From Topomyia yanbarensis (Eukaryota > Arthropoda > Insecta > Diptera > Culicidae), in the NCBI RefSeq assembly GCF_030247195.1, contig NC_080672.1, forward strand, positions 307,799,115-307,863,114: a stretch of 64,000 bases of DNA, in the 5' to 3' direction. Made by a program: the position numbers and the translations under genes. Shown in pieces: positions 1 to 10,950 of this stretch (positions are counted from its first letter, which is position 1; the number at the start of each line of letters is the position of its first letter). Below the pieces are notes generated by a model. It was not told the DNA's origin and did not search any database. It saw nothing but the letters and a program-made list of their open reading frames with translations.

Positions 1-78
1 GTACCGGTATTACGGTACCAAAAATGGGTCGGTATTCCCGGGATTTTCGGTACCGGTATTACCGGTACCACAACCCTA
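1..78 (-). mobile_element. Terminal end of a non-autonomous hAT element (truncated by the window)
   Basis: This stretch is the reverse complement of the left end of the complete hAT element at 44063-45196. It shows the same alternating TACCGGTA / GGTATTACC blocks and ends in the terminal motif TAGGGTTGTGG (read on the minus strand). It stops at base 78, directly against L2-like reverse transcriptase sequence, so the element inserted in that retrotransposon. The 8 bases that follow (GTTATGGT) should be one copy of the target-site duplication; the other copy lies outside the window. The rest of the element is not visible. Confidence 0.7.
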
Positions 79-1535
79 GTTATGGTATAAGGGGTTTAGC
101 CAATGATCTAACTCGCAGCTATTTGACGAATAGGATTCAATGCGTGTCTATTGGAAATGTATCTAGCTCGTATAGAAGCATCGAAATAGGAGTTCCACAG
201 GGCAGCAATATTGGTCCATTGCTATTCTTGCTTTACATAAACGATTTAGGAAGGCTTAAATTAAAAGGTACACCTCGTCTTTTTGCAGATGATACCGCCT
301 TGTTTTATCCAAACACCAGCTGTAGTGGTATTGTGCGTGATATGGAAGATGATTTAAAATTGCTTATAAAATATTTCAACGCTAACCTTCTCTCCTTAAA
401 TTTATCCAAAACCAAATATATGATTTTCCATTCATTTAGAAGATCTATAGCCCAACACCCTGACCCGTGTACTGAAAACTACATGATCGAGGAGACGAAA
501 GTCTTCAAATACCTGGGTCTTTGTCTTGATTCCACACTTTCTTGGATCGACCATATAAAATCACTCGAAAAAAAGATCGCTTCATTATGTGGGGCTATGC
601 GCCGGGTTTGTTCTTTTATCCCACAGCACGTACTATTGAAGTTCTACTATGCGCATATCCATTCCCTTTTAAATTACCTTATATCACTGTGGGGGCATGC
701 CAGCATATCCAATTTAAAAAAGCTTCAAACACTTCAGAATAGATGCCTTAAAATTATATTCAAGAAGCCAATCATGTATCCAACTATCCTGCTTTATACT
801 AATAATTCTCATAACATATTGCCCTTGCTTGGATTGACTGAATTACAAACAATATTGTATGTTTTTAATGCACAGTACAACCCTCTAGCACATAATAACA
901 TACGGTTTACTACAGGCATTCGTATGTATACCACTAGGCAAGCCAATAATTTACAACGCACCAGGGCTTTCAGCAACCTTGGTCAGAAACGCATTTCCTT
1001 TGCCGGGCCAACGATTTTCAATCAGCTTCCTACTGAGTTAAGACAGATAACAAATCGCATCCATTTTGAAACAAGCTTAAAACGTTATTTGGAAAATAAA
1101 ATTAGTGTGTTTTTAATATGAACTTAACATGAACTGCATAAACTTGATGTTCCCCCAAAAAGCTTTCTTTCTTTTCCTTTTCCATTTTCTTAGAATGTTA
1201 ATATTAAATTTAAATTTAGTTTAAATAGTTTAGTTTAAAATCCGAATCTATTTAATATTAATACTACAGCGGGCCCCTTAAAAGGAATTATCGTTCCACT
1301 GGGTGCTCTTTGTAGCTATTATTTGTACATTATACTGTAATGTTTGTGCCGGTTACTTTCACGTGTTAATTTTGTCTATTTTTTCGTTCTCAGCGTCTTC
1401 GCGAATACCTTTTTTTCATTTTTGTGCTGACCTTTTTTTTTGTACGCTGAGAACTGATGTGTCCACTACCAGGGGGCTCTCTTTGCGAGCCTTTTGGTGT
1501 GGGGGTGAGAGGCGGGCAATTTAAAAAAAAATCTT
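79..1535 (+). mobile_element. L2/CR1-like non-LTR retrotransposon, 3' part
   Basis: The 3' portion of a non-LTR retrotransposon: the reverse transcriptase C-terminal half, about 400 bp of 3' UTR and a short A-run near 1521-1530. The 3' UTR shares an exact block (GTACGCTGAGAACTGATGTG, followed by the CCACTACCAGGGGGCTC segment) with the minus-strand element at 32036-34640, so both are one family. The 5' part was separated by the hAT insertion at 1-78. The L2/CR1 assignment is inferred from the YGIRG, GVPQGS..GPLLFLLYIND and FADDT motifs and the carboxy-terminal layout; no alignment was run. Confidence 0.8.
81..1121 (+). pseudogene. Reverse transcriptase C-terminal fragment (L2/CR1-like ORF2)
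   Basis: An open frame of about 346 codons covering the RT palm and thumb of a non-LTR retrotransposon, which makes cDNA at its target site by target-primed reverse transcription. Visible motifs in order are YGIRGLA, EIGVPQGSNIGPLLFLLYIND, and the catalytic box LFADDTALF (F-A-D-D), followed by the thumb and a C-terminal region rich in aromatic and basic residues. The fingers, the first catalytic Asp and the endonuclease are missing because the left side ends at the hAT junction. The only upstream in-frame Met lies in hAT sequence at 24, so that apparent start is chimeric and not a real gene start. The frame has no internal stop, which suggests fairly recent activity before disruption. Confidence 0.8.
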
Positions 1536-1547
1536 GAATATAAGTCA

Positions 1548-1760
1548 CACTTCTCTGCCAGAAAAATCCAACACGAAACTCGTGAATAAAGTATCACGAA
1601 AACGTGAATATAAATTACGAACAACGTAACTAAGGCTCTGAAATCATGAACATAAATCGTGCTCTTTTCCCAGAAAAATCCGATAGTACATTTATAAATA
1701 AAATATTGCGGTAACGTGATGAGAAATTACGTAAATCGCGACAATGCTTCTGAAATCATG
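1548..1760. repeat. Two diverged tandem copies of a ~110 bp unit
   Basis: Bases 1548-1655 and 1659-1760 align: both hold CCAGAAAAATCC, an AATAAA-containing middle, an AACGTGA block, AAATTACG and the ending CTGAAATCATGAA. The copies have drifted clearly. The remaining sequence to about 2050 holds no gene that I recognise; a further palindromic-looking TCACGATTTTCGTAAATCG segment lies at 1989-2010. Confidence 0.5.
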
Positions 1761-2051
1761 AATATCACTTAAATATCGGTACTTTTAGTTCCTATACTTT
1801 ATACAAACCAGTGTCTCCAAAGTATGAACAAGAATCATAACAAAAACTAAACATGTCCAGGGAACAACCACAATAGCCCAAAAGAATATGGCAATGTATC
1901 ATGTTCATTTTTGCGCGAGCTAGTTTTTTGAAAACACACATAGGTTCATGGCAAAGAGGCTTATTATTCATAATTTCAGGAACTTGATCACGATTTTCGT
2001 AAATCGTTCAGTTAATGAAATCGTGATTTTTTTACGTGAATTTATAAACGG

Positions 2052-2398
2052 ATTTTTTGCCTTTCTCATATAGAAAGGTTTGCAATCACTCTGAAAAACG
2101 TCAACCTAATCCCGGCCCGGAGGGCCGCGTGTCATATCCCTTTCGACTCAGTTCGTCGAGATCGGAAAAAGTCTGTATGTGTGTATGTATGTGCGTATGT
2201 GTCAAATAATGTCACCCATTTTTACGGGTTTAAGAGTGCGGCCACACAGAAATTTCTCATATAAACTATAGGAAAAATTAAAATAGAATTTTTATTTTTG
2301 ATGCTAAATGTCTTCAAGGAGCATGAAACGTCGAGATTTGATGCAAACTCGAAAAAAAATTTGACGACGATTCACTTTTTTGGATTTTGGCACAATTT
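2052..2398 (+). repeat. Dispersed mosquito repeat, copy 1 (CCTTTCTCATATAGAAAGG family)
   Basis: It begins with the self-complementary CCTTTCTCATATAGAAAGG, then CAATCACTCTGAAAAACGTC, then the GGCCCGGAGGGCC palindrome and a TCATATCCCTTTCGACTCAG block, then a GTATGTGTGTATG run. The same ordered blocks recur at 2399, at 60228 and, in reverse, at 26100-26654 plus 36240-36480. I know this family from mosquito genomes; its transposition class is not evident here because no transposase and no clear target-site duplication are visible. Confidence 0.7.
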
Positions 2399-2998
2399 TG
2401 CCTTTCTCATATAGAAAGGTTATGCAATCACTCTGAAAAACGTCAACCTAATCCCGGAGGGCCAAATTTTTTTTTTGATTCGCATAAGGTTTCTGGATTT
2501 TAACAGGGGCGTAGTTGATGGTTTAAGGAGAGGGGTTACACCCCTCTACTGTTCACTCCCCTCCCTTAAAAATCTTCTTAAATCACCCCTCAGACCACCA
2601 CCCCATGTAGCCCTCATACCCCTCCCCTTCAACCCCATCATCTTTAAACCACCACTATATCACAAAGCATACCAATTTAAGCTGGGGAGTCGTTCGTTCA
2701 TGGGACTTTCGCCCTCCTCACATACCCACCCCCGCATGACAAAATGAGTTAGCAAGCAGATAACATTGATCTAATGCTGATTAGGCTAATGAAGTGCGAT
2801 ATTTTTTTGTTTCAAGTGTTTCACCGTCGAGGCGTAGCTCATCAAGTTCGTGGCTGGCATGCCATTGTGTATAAGTGCAAAGTGTACTAAGAATTTACTG
2901 GACATTTCCACAATTATGTTGAACATAAAAAGCCTCCGTGCCATAGTTTAGAGAAATGAGAAAGGCACAACTGCACCGCTAGGTGGATTAAAACAGGT
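2399..2998 (+). repeat. Dispersed mosquito repeat, copy 2, with a C-rich internal stretch
   Basis: A second copy starts with the same CCTTTCTCATATAGAAAGG block and ends in GCTAGGTGGATTAAAAC at about 2995. The ending is matched in reverse at 26110-26160, and a related ending is at 63655. Bases 2505-2745 are unusually rich in C and C-runs and are absent from the reverse copy near 26.4 kb, so they look like a separate insertion; I found no target-site duplication for it. Confidence 0.6.
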
Positions 2999-3054
2999 TT
3001 TTTTGAGTAGTTTCAGCTCACTGAAGCCTAATTAACCCCACTTTGACCATTTTG

Positions 3055-3585
3055 GACAACTTTGGAGAAGCCGGAAGCTTCGGGAAAGTGACTAAGTTCC
3101 TGTATTGAATTCACATCTGCTTTTTAAAAATGTCTGACTCGATTTTCTCAAATTTAGTCTCAAATGTAAGCTACAGATCCTGTTGACTGCTAATAAATTC
3201 CATTGAAATCGGAGTTTTTGTTCCTGTGGTACGGGTTGAAGTATGCACATGAAAAATTCTCATACAAACCAGCAAAATTATTATATCTAGGTGATGCAAA
3301 TCTAAATGAGATGTGTTCTAAATTGCTTGAAATTGTTGGTCCAGATCACTTATTGCAAATCAAAGTCTTTTTGACCACATTGAGAACCGTTGAGGATTCA
3401 GAAAGACACGAGGAATTGGCCACATCCTGAAATTAAATTCGGACTTGTTTCTCATATATTGCTGACTCAATTCTCGCAATGTTAGTTTTAAATGAAGGGT
3501 ATAGTATTCACATTGATCACTACCAAATTTCATTTGAACGAAGTATTGCTTCCGGAGTTGTGTGTGTGGTATCATGAAAAAAAAG
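3055..3585 (+). repeat. Further fragments of the dispersed mosquito repeat
   Basis: Bases 3125-3240 and 3460-3575 are two versions of the same internal block: CTGACTC-AATTT(or C)TC, TTAGTxTxAAATGxAxG, then AAATTtCATTgAAxxxG and a (T/A)TCCGGAGTTGTG or GTGGTACGGGTTGAAG segment. The same block occurs in reverse at 36430-36520 and 26500-26620. Open frames here are short and are not genes. Confidence 0.5.
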
Positions 3586-3589
3586 TTTT

Positions 3590-6286
3590 CTGCATACGAT
3601 CTGGCTTACCCATGAAAACAACTTGATTTCGGGATGTAGAAGTTGTTAGCTCTGCCGATTTGACAATGACCCATTTCAGAATGACAGAGACCTAGCGTAC
3701 ATTCCGAGGTCATTTTCCCGTCGGCAAGCCCTGCGTAACTTTAATCCGAGTGTCAAATTAATACCAGTATTATGATAAAACGTTCAATTCCTTGCTACGA
3801 ATAAGTGCGCATGGAATTGACGCGTATTTAGTGTGTCATGAAATTTAAATAAATTGCTTTCAAGCTTTACCTAGGATTAGGTAAATTAGGATTATATATA
3901 AGTGAAGTATATTCAATCGACCAGGATAAAATTTCTTCTGACAACAATCGAGACAAAGCCTCGAAAAAGATGTCATGTCGAATACCTGTTTATATCGATA
4001 CAATAATGTCTTCAGTGATGGCCAAGTAGAAATTGGAGTAATTTAAAAACGTTTAATAAGGAAAAGAAACGACCTCTCCGGATTACATTAACTGGGATGG
4101 AAGTTCATCTAAACTATGAGCAGCGTAACATCCTTTTGGAATTTATTCTCTTGAAATTCAGTCCTCCTCTTCAGCAATCTCAAATCATGAATCTGTCGCT
4201 GCGCCTAAATCCTCCAAGTTCCTCTTGATAAGAACCAGTTTGAAGCGAACTCACATCTGCCTTTTCCGCGCAAGCATCAGTTAATCACTCGCGACAATCG
4301 AAATACGCCCGGGTGCTTCGGCACCTGCGTTTAACAGTCTTCCTTGGCCAATCACACCGCTCTCACTTCAGTGCGCGATCCATTTATACACGAGGAAATA
4401 TTAGGAATTTTTGGAAATCGACACTGGTTTGCCTAAATTTGACGGAAGCTGAAAATTTTCACATCTAACGCGTAGGACTACTGCGATCCCATTCTCACAC
4501 GCAGTAAGCTTTCAGGTATGTAAAAAAAATAACTCAATAAAAAATCGAAGATTTTTTTTTGGATATTGACCAGGAATTTGTTCTAGTTACTCCTCTGTGC
4601 TTCGTCACGGATTGCAAGAGAACGGCTTGACCAATTATCAATTTTCACCCTTTAGTGTTTTAATCACGTCAAAAGTGTGAAATGTGTAATGCACTTCAGA
4701 GGTAGCGTGTTATTAAGAACTGCATTTTCAGCTCTAGCCCAGAGATCGCTATGAAAACTTCAATCATACGTAATAAATTTTTTTCGAGTTTTTTTGAACC
4801 AGCACAACATAAATTAACCCCTTAAGGTAAATCCATATTTTTCATATATAATACATTGATTGAAAAGGTAAATATTTTATTTACAAAGCATTAGTCCGTC
4901 TATTTTAAATGCAGTTTTCTTACACTTTACTATTGGTTAGATTAGACTTACGAGATTTCTCGCACTGATGTCCCATGTTGATTTGAACTTTTCTCTGAGC
5001 TCTGCCACTGTCCCATACATTTAGTAGGTGTTATTAAAAATGTCGCGTAACATCACGATCTCAATAAAAATAATGTCCGAAGAGAAAGTTTTAACCGTTA
5101 TAAGAAATGTCTCACCACACTGTCAGGGTTGATTAAAAGCATTGGTATGTGTACTAAGGACTGTTAGGCTCCCAATTTGAAGGGCATACATTTATCCGTT
5201 TGTTTGAAAAAATCGCGAGGGGGATGAACTAGCGGAATAATCGAAAGTTTTGTTTACACACATGGTTCTATGTTGTAGTGAGAGCAAAAAAGAAATACGA
5301 TTTCTTAAAATATATTTCTCGCTTATCATAACTTTGTCAATCCGTGGGACGATTTCATCATGTACAATTACTCCGGAACATGTCAATTTAGTCCATCAAT
5401 TGCTACTCAGCTTCATCGGGTGTATAATATGACGATAAGTATATTTCGGATCCTAACAAAAGATGCCTCAATTGAGAGCACTTAACCAACCTCGAATAAA
5501 TATGAAATATTTAAAGAATGAACGGTTATGTCTGCCAAAAATTTAGATGGATTAGACTATACTCTTTGGAATGATACCACTTTAACAAGCAGGAGTACGC
5601 ATAGTAGCATGGTCTAGCAGTTGAGATTTCTCTCTGTCTCTCACTCGAGGAAATTAAAATGTTGCATTTTGTATTTAGCTAACAAGTGCTTGGCGAAAGC
5701 TGTTCATTTGGCACGTGTGATTTCATATACACGGATGGTTATCGGATCATTTCACTTTACCGATGGCGACGGCTAAGTGGAATGATAAGTTTCACTTTGC
5801 TCAGAGCACATGTCGCTGAGACGTACAATTTATTATATAGGATTATTGGTCACTGTTTAGGTGAAAGATGAGAAATATTCCTGCGTAAAAGAGAGCGTAA
5901 AGGGTGAAAATGTGATCTACACCCCATTCAAGTTAACTCCTCCAGAATGTAAGAAAGTCCCATTTTGAGTACTGTAGCTGCATCGTTTTCTTATCTGTAA
6001 ATAATCTGGTTATAATTGAGCGTCGCACTAGTAAAAAGTTCATTGGGAATGCTCTCAAGAACAGTGGGAAACTCACTGTCTCAAGTGGATTCAAGTGCTG
6101 ACAGGCAGTCTCTTGTTCGGCATTACATTGTAGCATTGTGTATTTAGCCAACAGGCGATTGACGTACGCTATTCATAGGACACGTTTCACTTATTTTTGG
6201 GTATAGATGTTTATTGAAAACGCAGTCAAACATAGTTGAACATGATTTCGTTACCGTTTGGGTGCTACGTATTTAGTTTATTCCAG
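3590..6286. other. No recognised gene; one diverged duplication near its right end
   Basis: I see no convincing coding region. Bases 4060-4400 are less AT-rich and, on the minus strand, carry a TATAAATGG at about 4394-4386, but nothing downstream reads as a known protein. Bases 5660-5733 and 6128-6190 are diverged copies of one another (GCATTTTGTATTTAGCTAAC versus GCATTGTGTATTTAGCCAAC, then AAG or AGG spacing and a GGCACGTGT / GGACACGTTT segment), indicating an old local duplication. Confidence 0.4.
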
Positions 6287-6672
6287 TACCGTAAACCGGG
6301 GTGACTTTGATCATCGGGGTGACTTTGATCACTCGAATCTTTTTTCGTAGATCGCTTATTAAACCAGAATAGTCTACAGAATCATTTTAATTTGAATTGA
6401 TTTTTACTCTAAACTTATAAAATAGTGATTTGTTATATTTTTTGAGTATATTGTTCGGTTTTTGGGTACAAAAACCACAAAAAACTAAAATTTGACTTCA
6501 CCTGATTTTTACGAAGCTTCGTAAAGTGTTTATTTTTTATATACAAATAAATCTCAGATTTGAGCAAGAGTAATAAATTACAAGCGAGTTTTTATTTTCC
6601 TTTAGATTGGGATATGCTAAATTTAGTTTTAAGAGTTTCTTTATTTTTAATACATTTTTTGTGAAACTAGTT

Positions 6673-7753
6673 TGTAACCATTGGTTCCATTGCTTAGGTT
6701 TCTGGTGTAAATATTATTTGTTTGTCTTTAGAACCTTCACGTTTTCTGTACTAAATACACAACAACAGTAAGCAGGGTAGTGAAAGGGTGCGTACCGCTG
6801 TAAGCTGTCAGATCGTCTCAGTGGGTAGGTGAACCACCCCTTATGGAGACGCGAGATACTGAAAATTACAAATGGTTTTCGGATAAAAATTGGAGGGAAA
6901 TGCATTTCAAAATTGTATAAAAGGACCTGTAGTGCATAACTCTGGTCTCTTTTAATATCAGGCGTCCGTGTGCTGAAGTTTAACTGGTGAAGTGTAGTAT
7001 ACCCCCCCCCCTCTGGGGCGGGAAGTTTGTTTAAAGTGTATCGATTCGTTCAGGTATTTAAAGTTTTACTCTGAAGAATCGATTAGATTATTTAGCAACT
7101 TTGCGTTGCCATATTCTTCACCAGGACCTCTTAGTGCCTCTTAGCGCGACTTCAAATCATCCAGCACACGGTTCGGCTCGCGAATCCGGGAGGATTCCGC
7201 GCTTAACACGTTAAGGATCACCGTACGTCATCTGGCGCTGCGCGCCAACAATTCACACCCTCGGGCAAAGGCCCTCAATCGAAAAGGAGGGTCCCCTCTC
7301 GGTGTTGGCCATTGCGGTTAGCCGCGGTCACGCCGATGCTCGCCAAGGAGGGAAGACGCCTGCCTGCATCCAAGCCAGCAACGCCCGCTGGTCCGTCCAA
7401 CTGCAGTCTAGATCACCATCGTACCGTGGCCTTCATCCGGCCAGTTTCGCCGACGTCCGCGAGGGGATCTCGCCCGTCGGCATCGTTAGCGTCGCAACGC
7501 CCGCCAGCCGAAGCAGCAACAGTACGGTACGTTTGGTGAAAATAATAGTGTACACTCCACAGTAATATTGTAAATTACACCCCACACCCACACTACAAAT
7601 ACTCACAAATAAAAAGTGTATAAGAAAAGTGAATGTTCTTAGATCTTTGTTCTTGATCCGCGTAGCCCTTGATTACCCGGTAGCTAGCCGACCCTGCGAT
7701 ACCAGCAATAGAGTCGGTTCTGCCGTAGAGCCTTGTAGAATCGTTAAGTAACA
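6673..7753 (+). repeat. 5' LTR of the non-autonomous LTR element
   Basis: Starts TG and ends CA. It carries TATAAAAG at 6915-6922, about 240 bp in, and AATAAA at 7608-7613, placing a plausible promoter and poly(A) signal in the expected U3-R order. Bases 7180-7530 are clearly more GC-rich than the surroundings. Open frames of 75-87 codons in this GC-rich part occur in both LTRs, start at non-ATG codons and resemble no protein I know. Confidence 0.9.
6915..6922 (+). promoter_or_regulatory. TATA box of the 5' LTR
   Basis: TATAAAAG, with the AATAAA signal about 690 bp downstream in the same LTR. The equivalent box in the 3' LTR is at 10111-10118, where it could drive readthrough into flanking DNA. 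Transcription itself is inferred. Confidence 0.55.
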
Positions 7754-7755
7754 AT

Positions 7756-7766
7756 TGGCGCCCAAC
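7756..7766 (+). promoter_or_regulatory. Primer-binding site
   Basis: TGGCGCCCAAC begins two bases after the 5' LTR. It matches the primer-binding sequence known from retroelements primed by tRNA-Lys. This supports an LTR retrotransposon rather than a chance direct duplication. Confidence 0.75.
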
Positions 7767-8486
7767 TAAAAGTCCGCGAAAGGTAATCAAGGGTTCGGTA
7801 GAGTTCAAAAATCTAAGGATTTTTCCGACGGGAGGTGGCAGGGATTCGTGTAAAGCACGAATGTTTGTGCCCTTTCACTGTCCCACTGCTCCACAAGAAA
7901 AGATAGTGAAAGTGACGATAAAACGCGATAAGAGGTCCTGAACGCAAAAGAGGACATGCTGTGCTTTTTAAAATCGTTTTCCGTGTGAAGAAATTCGTGG
8001 TTTTTGGTTTGCCTTGTGTGTCGTGAAACATTAATTTTTGTTCATTCCATGATCAATCATAATTTTGCTTTACATACTTTACCCAATATAAATCAGATTA
8101 ACAATAGCACAATTTTAATATACTCACCAGCAATAATTGAATCATTCATGGTTTTCGGCATTTTTGCTTTGCTCTATCCCGCTTTAGATCGGCACACAAT
8201 AGAGCGCACCGATGATATAAATTGAACCTTACAAATTGATCAGCACAAAAATGATCAGAATACGCAGATCGGTTGGATGAGGATCAATCTACCTACGATC
8301 CATACCAATCTGCTAATCAAAATAAAATTGGAAGATTGCAATTGTGCATAGGAAGTCTTACTTCAGGACAGTCGCTCCCCGTTGGGTACTGATAGCAGTC
8401 CCAACCAGTGTAATACGCCCGGCTTCCATAGCCTGGGTTAATCTAGTAGTGAAATTGAACCTGGATGGTTAAATATTGAAACTTAC

Positions 8487-9352
8487 CGCAAAGATAATAA
8501 CGCGGGGAATAGGTGAAGTTTTAACTGCATAAAATTTTGTCTAAAATGATTAGGCGGAGAATGAAGTTCGGACCATTTGAAAAGATAGGTTCGGATAGTT
8601 TAAAAAGAAGTTTATTTCGATCATTTACAGGTATTTTGATGGCTGATCGGGCCAGACCGTAAGAATTGAACGGCAGGATCGGATGTTGGCTATGGCCAGA
8701 GGGTACGGATGAAGTTTCCAATTTTTCTCTGGGGCCGACGATTTGGATCCTGTGATCCGTTTGTTTGCTGGTTGGTCCGATGGCATCATAAGTACTGTAA
8801 AGGAGAGAAAGAGAACAATTAGTTTGGAGAAGGAACATTAATCAAACACGGAAGGAATAAAAATTGTGTCAGTCCGTGTTGCTTGATTTACTTACCTTTT
8901 CCATTCCATCATGGGCATCCATAGTCGCACTGGCCGATTCGGGGATGACGAAGGGGTTAATAATTTTGCCCTTTATCTGTGCGCCGACGGTGGAGATGCG
9001 ATGAGGGGATGGCCCACTTAGTAAAATTGGCCATATCTGCAACAGAAAGAATGGCTCAATTATAACATTCAATTATTTAATAATGTGCACTTTTACTTAC
9101 CTGTAGTGCATCTTGCAAGACAAGATGGCTTCATGGTTAATCCCGGGAAGATTTGGTGGTTACTGCAGGTCAATCTTTCGCAGAAAGATTGCATCCTGGC
9201 AGCAAAACACCACCACTGTTTATGTCCTAAAAGAGACAATTTTTTAACAATGAACCGCTGTCGAAGGCTAAGTTTCGATATGTTCATTGATAATTTATCA
9301 CTTACATCGATTTTCGTTGAAAATTTGGCCGATTTCAACGATTATTGAACTG
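8487..9352 (-). other. Putative antisense multi-exon unit inside the LTR element
   Basis: Read on the minus strand, four GTAAGT-type donors alternate with three polypyrimidine-AG acceptors. Proposed exons: about 9352-9306 (beginning near TCAGTT, an arthropod initiator-like motif), 9226-9101, 9036-8896 and 8794-8487. Introns are 79, 64 and 101 bp, normal for Diptera. Donors read GAT|GTAAGTGAT, CAG|GTAAGTAAA, AAG|GTAAGTAAA and GCG|GTAAGTTTC. No single frame stays open through all exons. The longest spliced frame joins the end of the third exon to the fourth (about 108 codons, from MPMMEW to a stop at 8521) and is not recognised. It could be a captured piece of a host gene or a noncoding RNA. 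Splicing has not been shown. Confidence 0.4.
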
Positions 9353-9868
9353 AACTTTTAGCACTTTCATCACTAAATAAACATTGAGCATAACGATATG
9401 CTCCAATGACATTGGTGTGACGTTTTGTAACTGACGTGAGAAACGTCAGGTTGCCCGCCGGTAGACTTGCCCGCCTGGGGGTTTGCCGTGGGAATCGAAA
9501 GTGATCTAAAAGTGTTGTACATACATGTAAATAGGGTTGTATACTATTTTGTTGCTAACTGTTGTAAATAGTTCGTCCAATTATTTAAAATGTAGTATTT
9601 TGTTTGTATAGTTGTTTTGTATATATAAATTTGATTTGTACATATTATGTTTGAATTTTTAATTTGTTTATTTATTATTTTAATATGTTTGTAAAGTCTA
9701 ATTATGGTTTCGCGCGTTGTAAATATGTTGTAAATATTGTTTGTAGAGTTGTGTGTTACCTATTCACGAATCTCTTTGAGCCGAGGATGATTTTTCAGAA
9801 GAATTTAATTTAAAAAAATGTAAAATCACTTCGCACTTTCACATTTTTTTCACCGGAGTAGTGGATAG

Positions 9869-10950
9869 TGTAACCATTGGTTCCATTGCTTAGGTTTCTG
9901 GTGTAAATATTATTTGTTTGTCTTTAGAACCTTCACGTTTTCTGTACTAAATACACAACAACAGTAAGCAGGGTAGTGAAAGGGTGCGTACCGCTGTAAG
10001 CTGTCAGATCGTCTCAGTGGGTAGGTGAACCACCCCTTATGGAGACGCGAGATACTGAAAATTACAAATGGTTTTCGGATAAAAATTGGAGGGAAATGCA
10101 TTTCAAAATTGTATAAAAGGACCTGTAGTGCATAACTCTGGTCTCTTTTAATATCAGGCGTCCGTGTGCTGAAGTTTAACTGGTGAAGTGTAGTATACCC
10201 CCCCCCCCTCTGGGGCGGGAAGTTTGTTTAAAGTGTATCGATTCGTTCAGGTATTTAAAGTTTTACTCTGAAGAATCGATTAGATTATTTAGCAACTTTG
10301 CGTTGCCATATTCTTCACCAGGACCTCTTAGTGCCTCTTAGCGCGACTTCAAATCATCCAGCACACGGTTCGGCTCGCGAATCCGGGAGGATTCCGCGCT
10401 TAACACGTTAAGGATCACCGTACGTCATCTGGCGCTGCGCGCCAACAATTCACACCCTCGGGCAAAGGCCCTCAATCGAAAAGGAGGGTCCCCTCTCGGT
10501 GTTGGCCATTGCGGTTAGCCGCGGTCACGCCGATGCTCGCCAAGGAGGGAAGACGCCTGCCTGCATCCAAGCCAGCAACGCCCGCTGGTCCGTCCAACTG
10601 CAGTCTAGATCACCATCGTACCGTGGCCTTCATCCGGCCAGTTTCGCCGACGTCCGCGAGGGGATCTCGCCCGTCGGCATCGTTAGCGTCGCAACGCCCG
10701 CCAGCCGAAGCAGCAACAGTACGGTACGTTTGGTGAAAATAATAGTGTACACTCCACAGTAATATTGTAAATTACACCCCACACCCACACTACAAATACT
10801 CACAAATAAAAAGTGTATAAGAAAAGTGAATGTTCTTAGATCTTTGTTCTTGATCCGCGTAGCCCTTGATTACCCGGTAGCTAGCCGACCCTGCGATACC
10901 AGCAATAGAGTCGGTTCTGCCGTAGAGCCTTGTAGAATCGTTAGGTAACA
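9869..10950 (+). repeat. 3' LTR of the non-autonomous LTR element
   Basis: Near-identical to 6673-7753: one substitution and one extra C in the C-run at about 10198-10208. It carries the same TATAAAAG (10111-10118) and AATAAA (about 10805-10810). The sequence before it (CCGGAGTAGTGGATAG) is only a weak polypurine tract. Confidence 0.9.

Larger units (their letters stand above)
6673..10950 (+). mobile_element. Non-autonomous LTR retrotransposon with large LTRs (LARD-like)
   Basis: Two direct repeats of 1081 and 1082 bp begin TGTAACC and end GTAACA, and are flanked by AGTT (6669-6672 and 10951-10954), a 4 bp target-site duplication. The LTRs differ by one base near the 3' end (TTAAGTAACA versus TTAGGTAACA) and one C in a C-run, so insertion is recent. 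A primer-binding site complementary to a Lys tRNA type 3' end follows the 5' LTR. The 2.1 kb interior holds no gag, protease, reverse transcriptase or integrase, so the element must have been mobilised in trans. It sits inside the inverted-repeat element at 6289-11502. Confidence 0.88.

Noticed and set aside
2505..2745. C-rich stretch starting CAGGGGCGTAG considered as another hAT MITE
   Set aside because: The start looks hAT-like, but no matching right end or 8 bp duplication was found.
2475..2747. 90-codon Pro/Leu-rich frame
   Set aside because: Produced by the C-rich insertion in the mosquito repeat; starts at a non-ATG codon.
6714..6905. 63-codon minus frame identical to one at 9910-10101
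   Set aside because: Identity reflects the two LTRs; not a duplicated gene.
7302..7565. Paired 87- and 75-codon frames, repeated at 10499-10762
   Set aside because: Inside both LTRs, in the GC-rich part, starting at non-ATG codons; no known motif, and duplication simply follows the LTR.
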